From Bacteroidota bacterium (GTDB lineage: Bacteria > Bacteroidota > Bacteroidia > Bacteroidales > UBA1402), in NCBI GenBank assembly GCA_030706285.1, contig JAUZOU010000042.1:1-13056 (forward strand): DNA of 13,056 nt, in the 5' to 3' direction. A program made the translations under genes and the position numbers. The notes below the pieces were generated by a model. The model was not told the DNA's origin. It made no database searches and worked only from the letters and a program-made list of their open reading frames with translations. Shown piece by piece: positions 12,598-13,056 of the stretch. How positions within the stretch are numbered: the stretch's first letter is position 1; the number at the start of each line of letters is the position of its first letter.

Positions 12598-13056
12598 TCA
12601 ACGAACAAATACTTTTGTTACGTTGTGGTCGACTTTCACCAGATACAGGCCGCGGCTGATGGTGATGTCAGCCGGGTTGCTGATACGGATCTGACGGCCG
12701 GTGAGATCAAACAGGCTTACCTTTTCGTTGCCTGTCAGTCCGTTTATCCGGATGCCATTAGCTGTCGTATAAATAGTAACAGCGGTGTTTTGGGCCGATT
12801 TCACAGAGGCAGGAATGTTCGGATTTTCAATCCAGGCAGTTTCCAGAGCGTTGATGGTGGCGGCTACGTTCAGCTCGGAATTCTGAATCTGTTCGTCCGT
12901 CAAGGCTTTGTTGTAAATCCGGAAATCGTATAACAGCGCTTTTGACAGATAGGCATCTCCCACATACGGAGACCGTCCCAGCCAGTTGTAGTTGGTTCCG
13001 GTACGGCCGTCGGTCGGAAGCGTGTTGGATGGCAACCAAGTGACGGTATCACTCAC
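12598..13056 (-). CDS. 3' end of a second LamG/T9SS surface protein (partial, 5' end beyond the window)
   Basis: The 152 visible residues match residues 852-1003 of the 1003-residue neighbour at all but six positions. They cover the last strands of a LamG module (YNWLGRSPYVGDAYLSKALLYDFRIYN), the linker helix (TDEQIQNSELNVAATINALETAW) and the complete T9SS sorting domain ending TKVFVR. The codon at 13056-13054 is GTG, but it aligns with an internal Ile of the paralogue; the open frame runs off the right edge, so the true start is outside the window. This is a tandem paralogue in the same orientation with its own 209-bp downstream spacer, so it is an intact gene end and not a pseudogene fragment as far as can be seen. 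Function is as for the neighbour: a surface-displayed glycan-binding or adhesive protein by inference. Confidence 0.9.
   Translation of the reverse strand: MSDTVTWLPSNTLPTDGRTGTNYNWLGRSPYVGDAYLSKALLYDFRIYNKALTDEQIQNSELNVAATINALETAWIENPNIPASVKSAQNTAVTIYTTANGIRINGLTGNEKVSLFDLTGRQIRISNPADITISRGLYLVKVDHNVTKVFVR
12598..13056 (-). repeat. Direct repeat copy 2: 3' end of the LamG paralogue
   Basis: Partner of 9377-9835. The repeat reaches the window edge, so its full extent is unknown. Homology stops abruptly at the stop codon: the two 3' flanks (12389-12597 and 8992-9376) are not alike. Confidence 0.92.

Noticed and set aside
13054..13056. GTG as a start codon for the right-edge gene
   Set aside because: It aligns with an internal Ile of the paralogue in the middle of a LamG domain; the frame is simply cut by the window edge.
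1..13056. CRISPR arrays, tRNA/rRNA genes, insertion sequences or phage genes
   Set aside because: No short regularly spaced repeats, cloverleaf-like sequence, transposase or terminal inverted repeats were seen. The long repeats are coding duplications.

Overview
The window looks like the chromosome of a Bacteroidota bacterium, most likely order Bacteroidales and from a lineage with a type IX secretion system (T9SS). The evidence is the C-terminal sorting domains on the large secreted proteins, the LamG / bacterial-Ig / CBM-like architectures, promoter boxes resembling TAnnTTTG, and starts without obvious Shine-Dalgarno sequences. Genus cannot be fixed from sequence reading alone; a Paludibacter-like relative is only a guess.

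Layout. (1) 36-899, plus strand: atpG, the F1F0 ATP synthase gamma subunit, probably the last gene of an ATP synthase operon lying to the left. It is the only housekeeping gene here. (2) 1031-2167, plus strand: a secreted GH43 enzyme resembling exo-beta-1,3-galactanases (subfamily 24 type). It is convergent with (3) 2174-3340, minus strand: a secreted GH105 unsaturated-glycuronyl hydrolase; the two stop codons are 6 bp apart. Together they suggest trimming of arabinogalactan-type plant glycans. (4) 3526-8991, minus strand: an 1821-residue multidomain secreted protein (LamG, beta-sandwich modules, beta-trefoil-like module, FIVAR-like helices, three related CBM-like modules, T9SS sorting domain) with no recognisable catalytic domain. 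(5) 9377-12388, minus strand: a 1003-residue protein with three LamG and two atrophied-Ig modules plus a T9SS sorting domain. (6) 12598-13056, minus strand: the C-terminal end of a near-identical paralogue of (5), whose 5' part lies beyond the right edge.

How they fit. I infer an accessory carbohydrate-recognition and degradation region attached to the end of the ATP synthase operon: two exported glycosidases beside an array of very large surface proteins built from sugar-binding-type modules and anchored through T9SS. No SusC/SusD pair, sulfatase, lyase or regulator gene is present, so this is not a complete polysaccharide utilisation locus. Each minus-strand surface-protein gene ends in its own hairpin and has its own long leader (about 210-385 bp), so each is probably transcribed separately. 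The most unusual signals are the near-identical C-termini of the two LamG paralogues, the modular repeats inside the 1821-residue protein, and a cluster of four dyads in that gene's leader.
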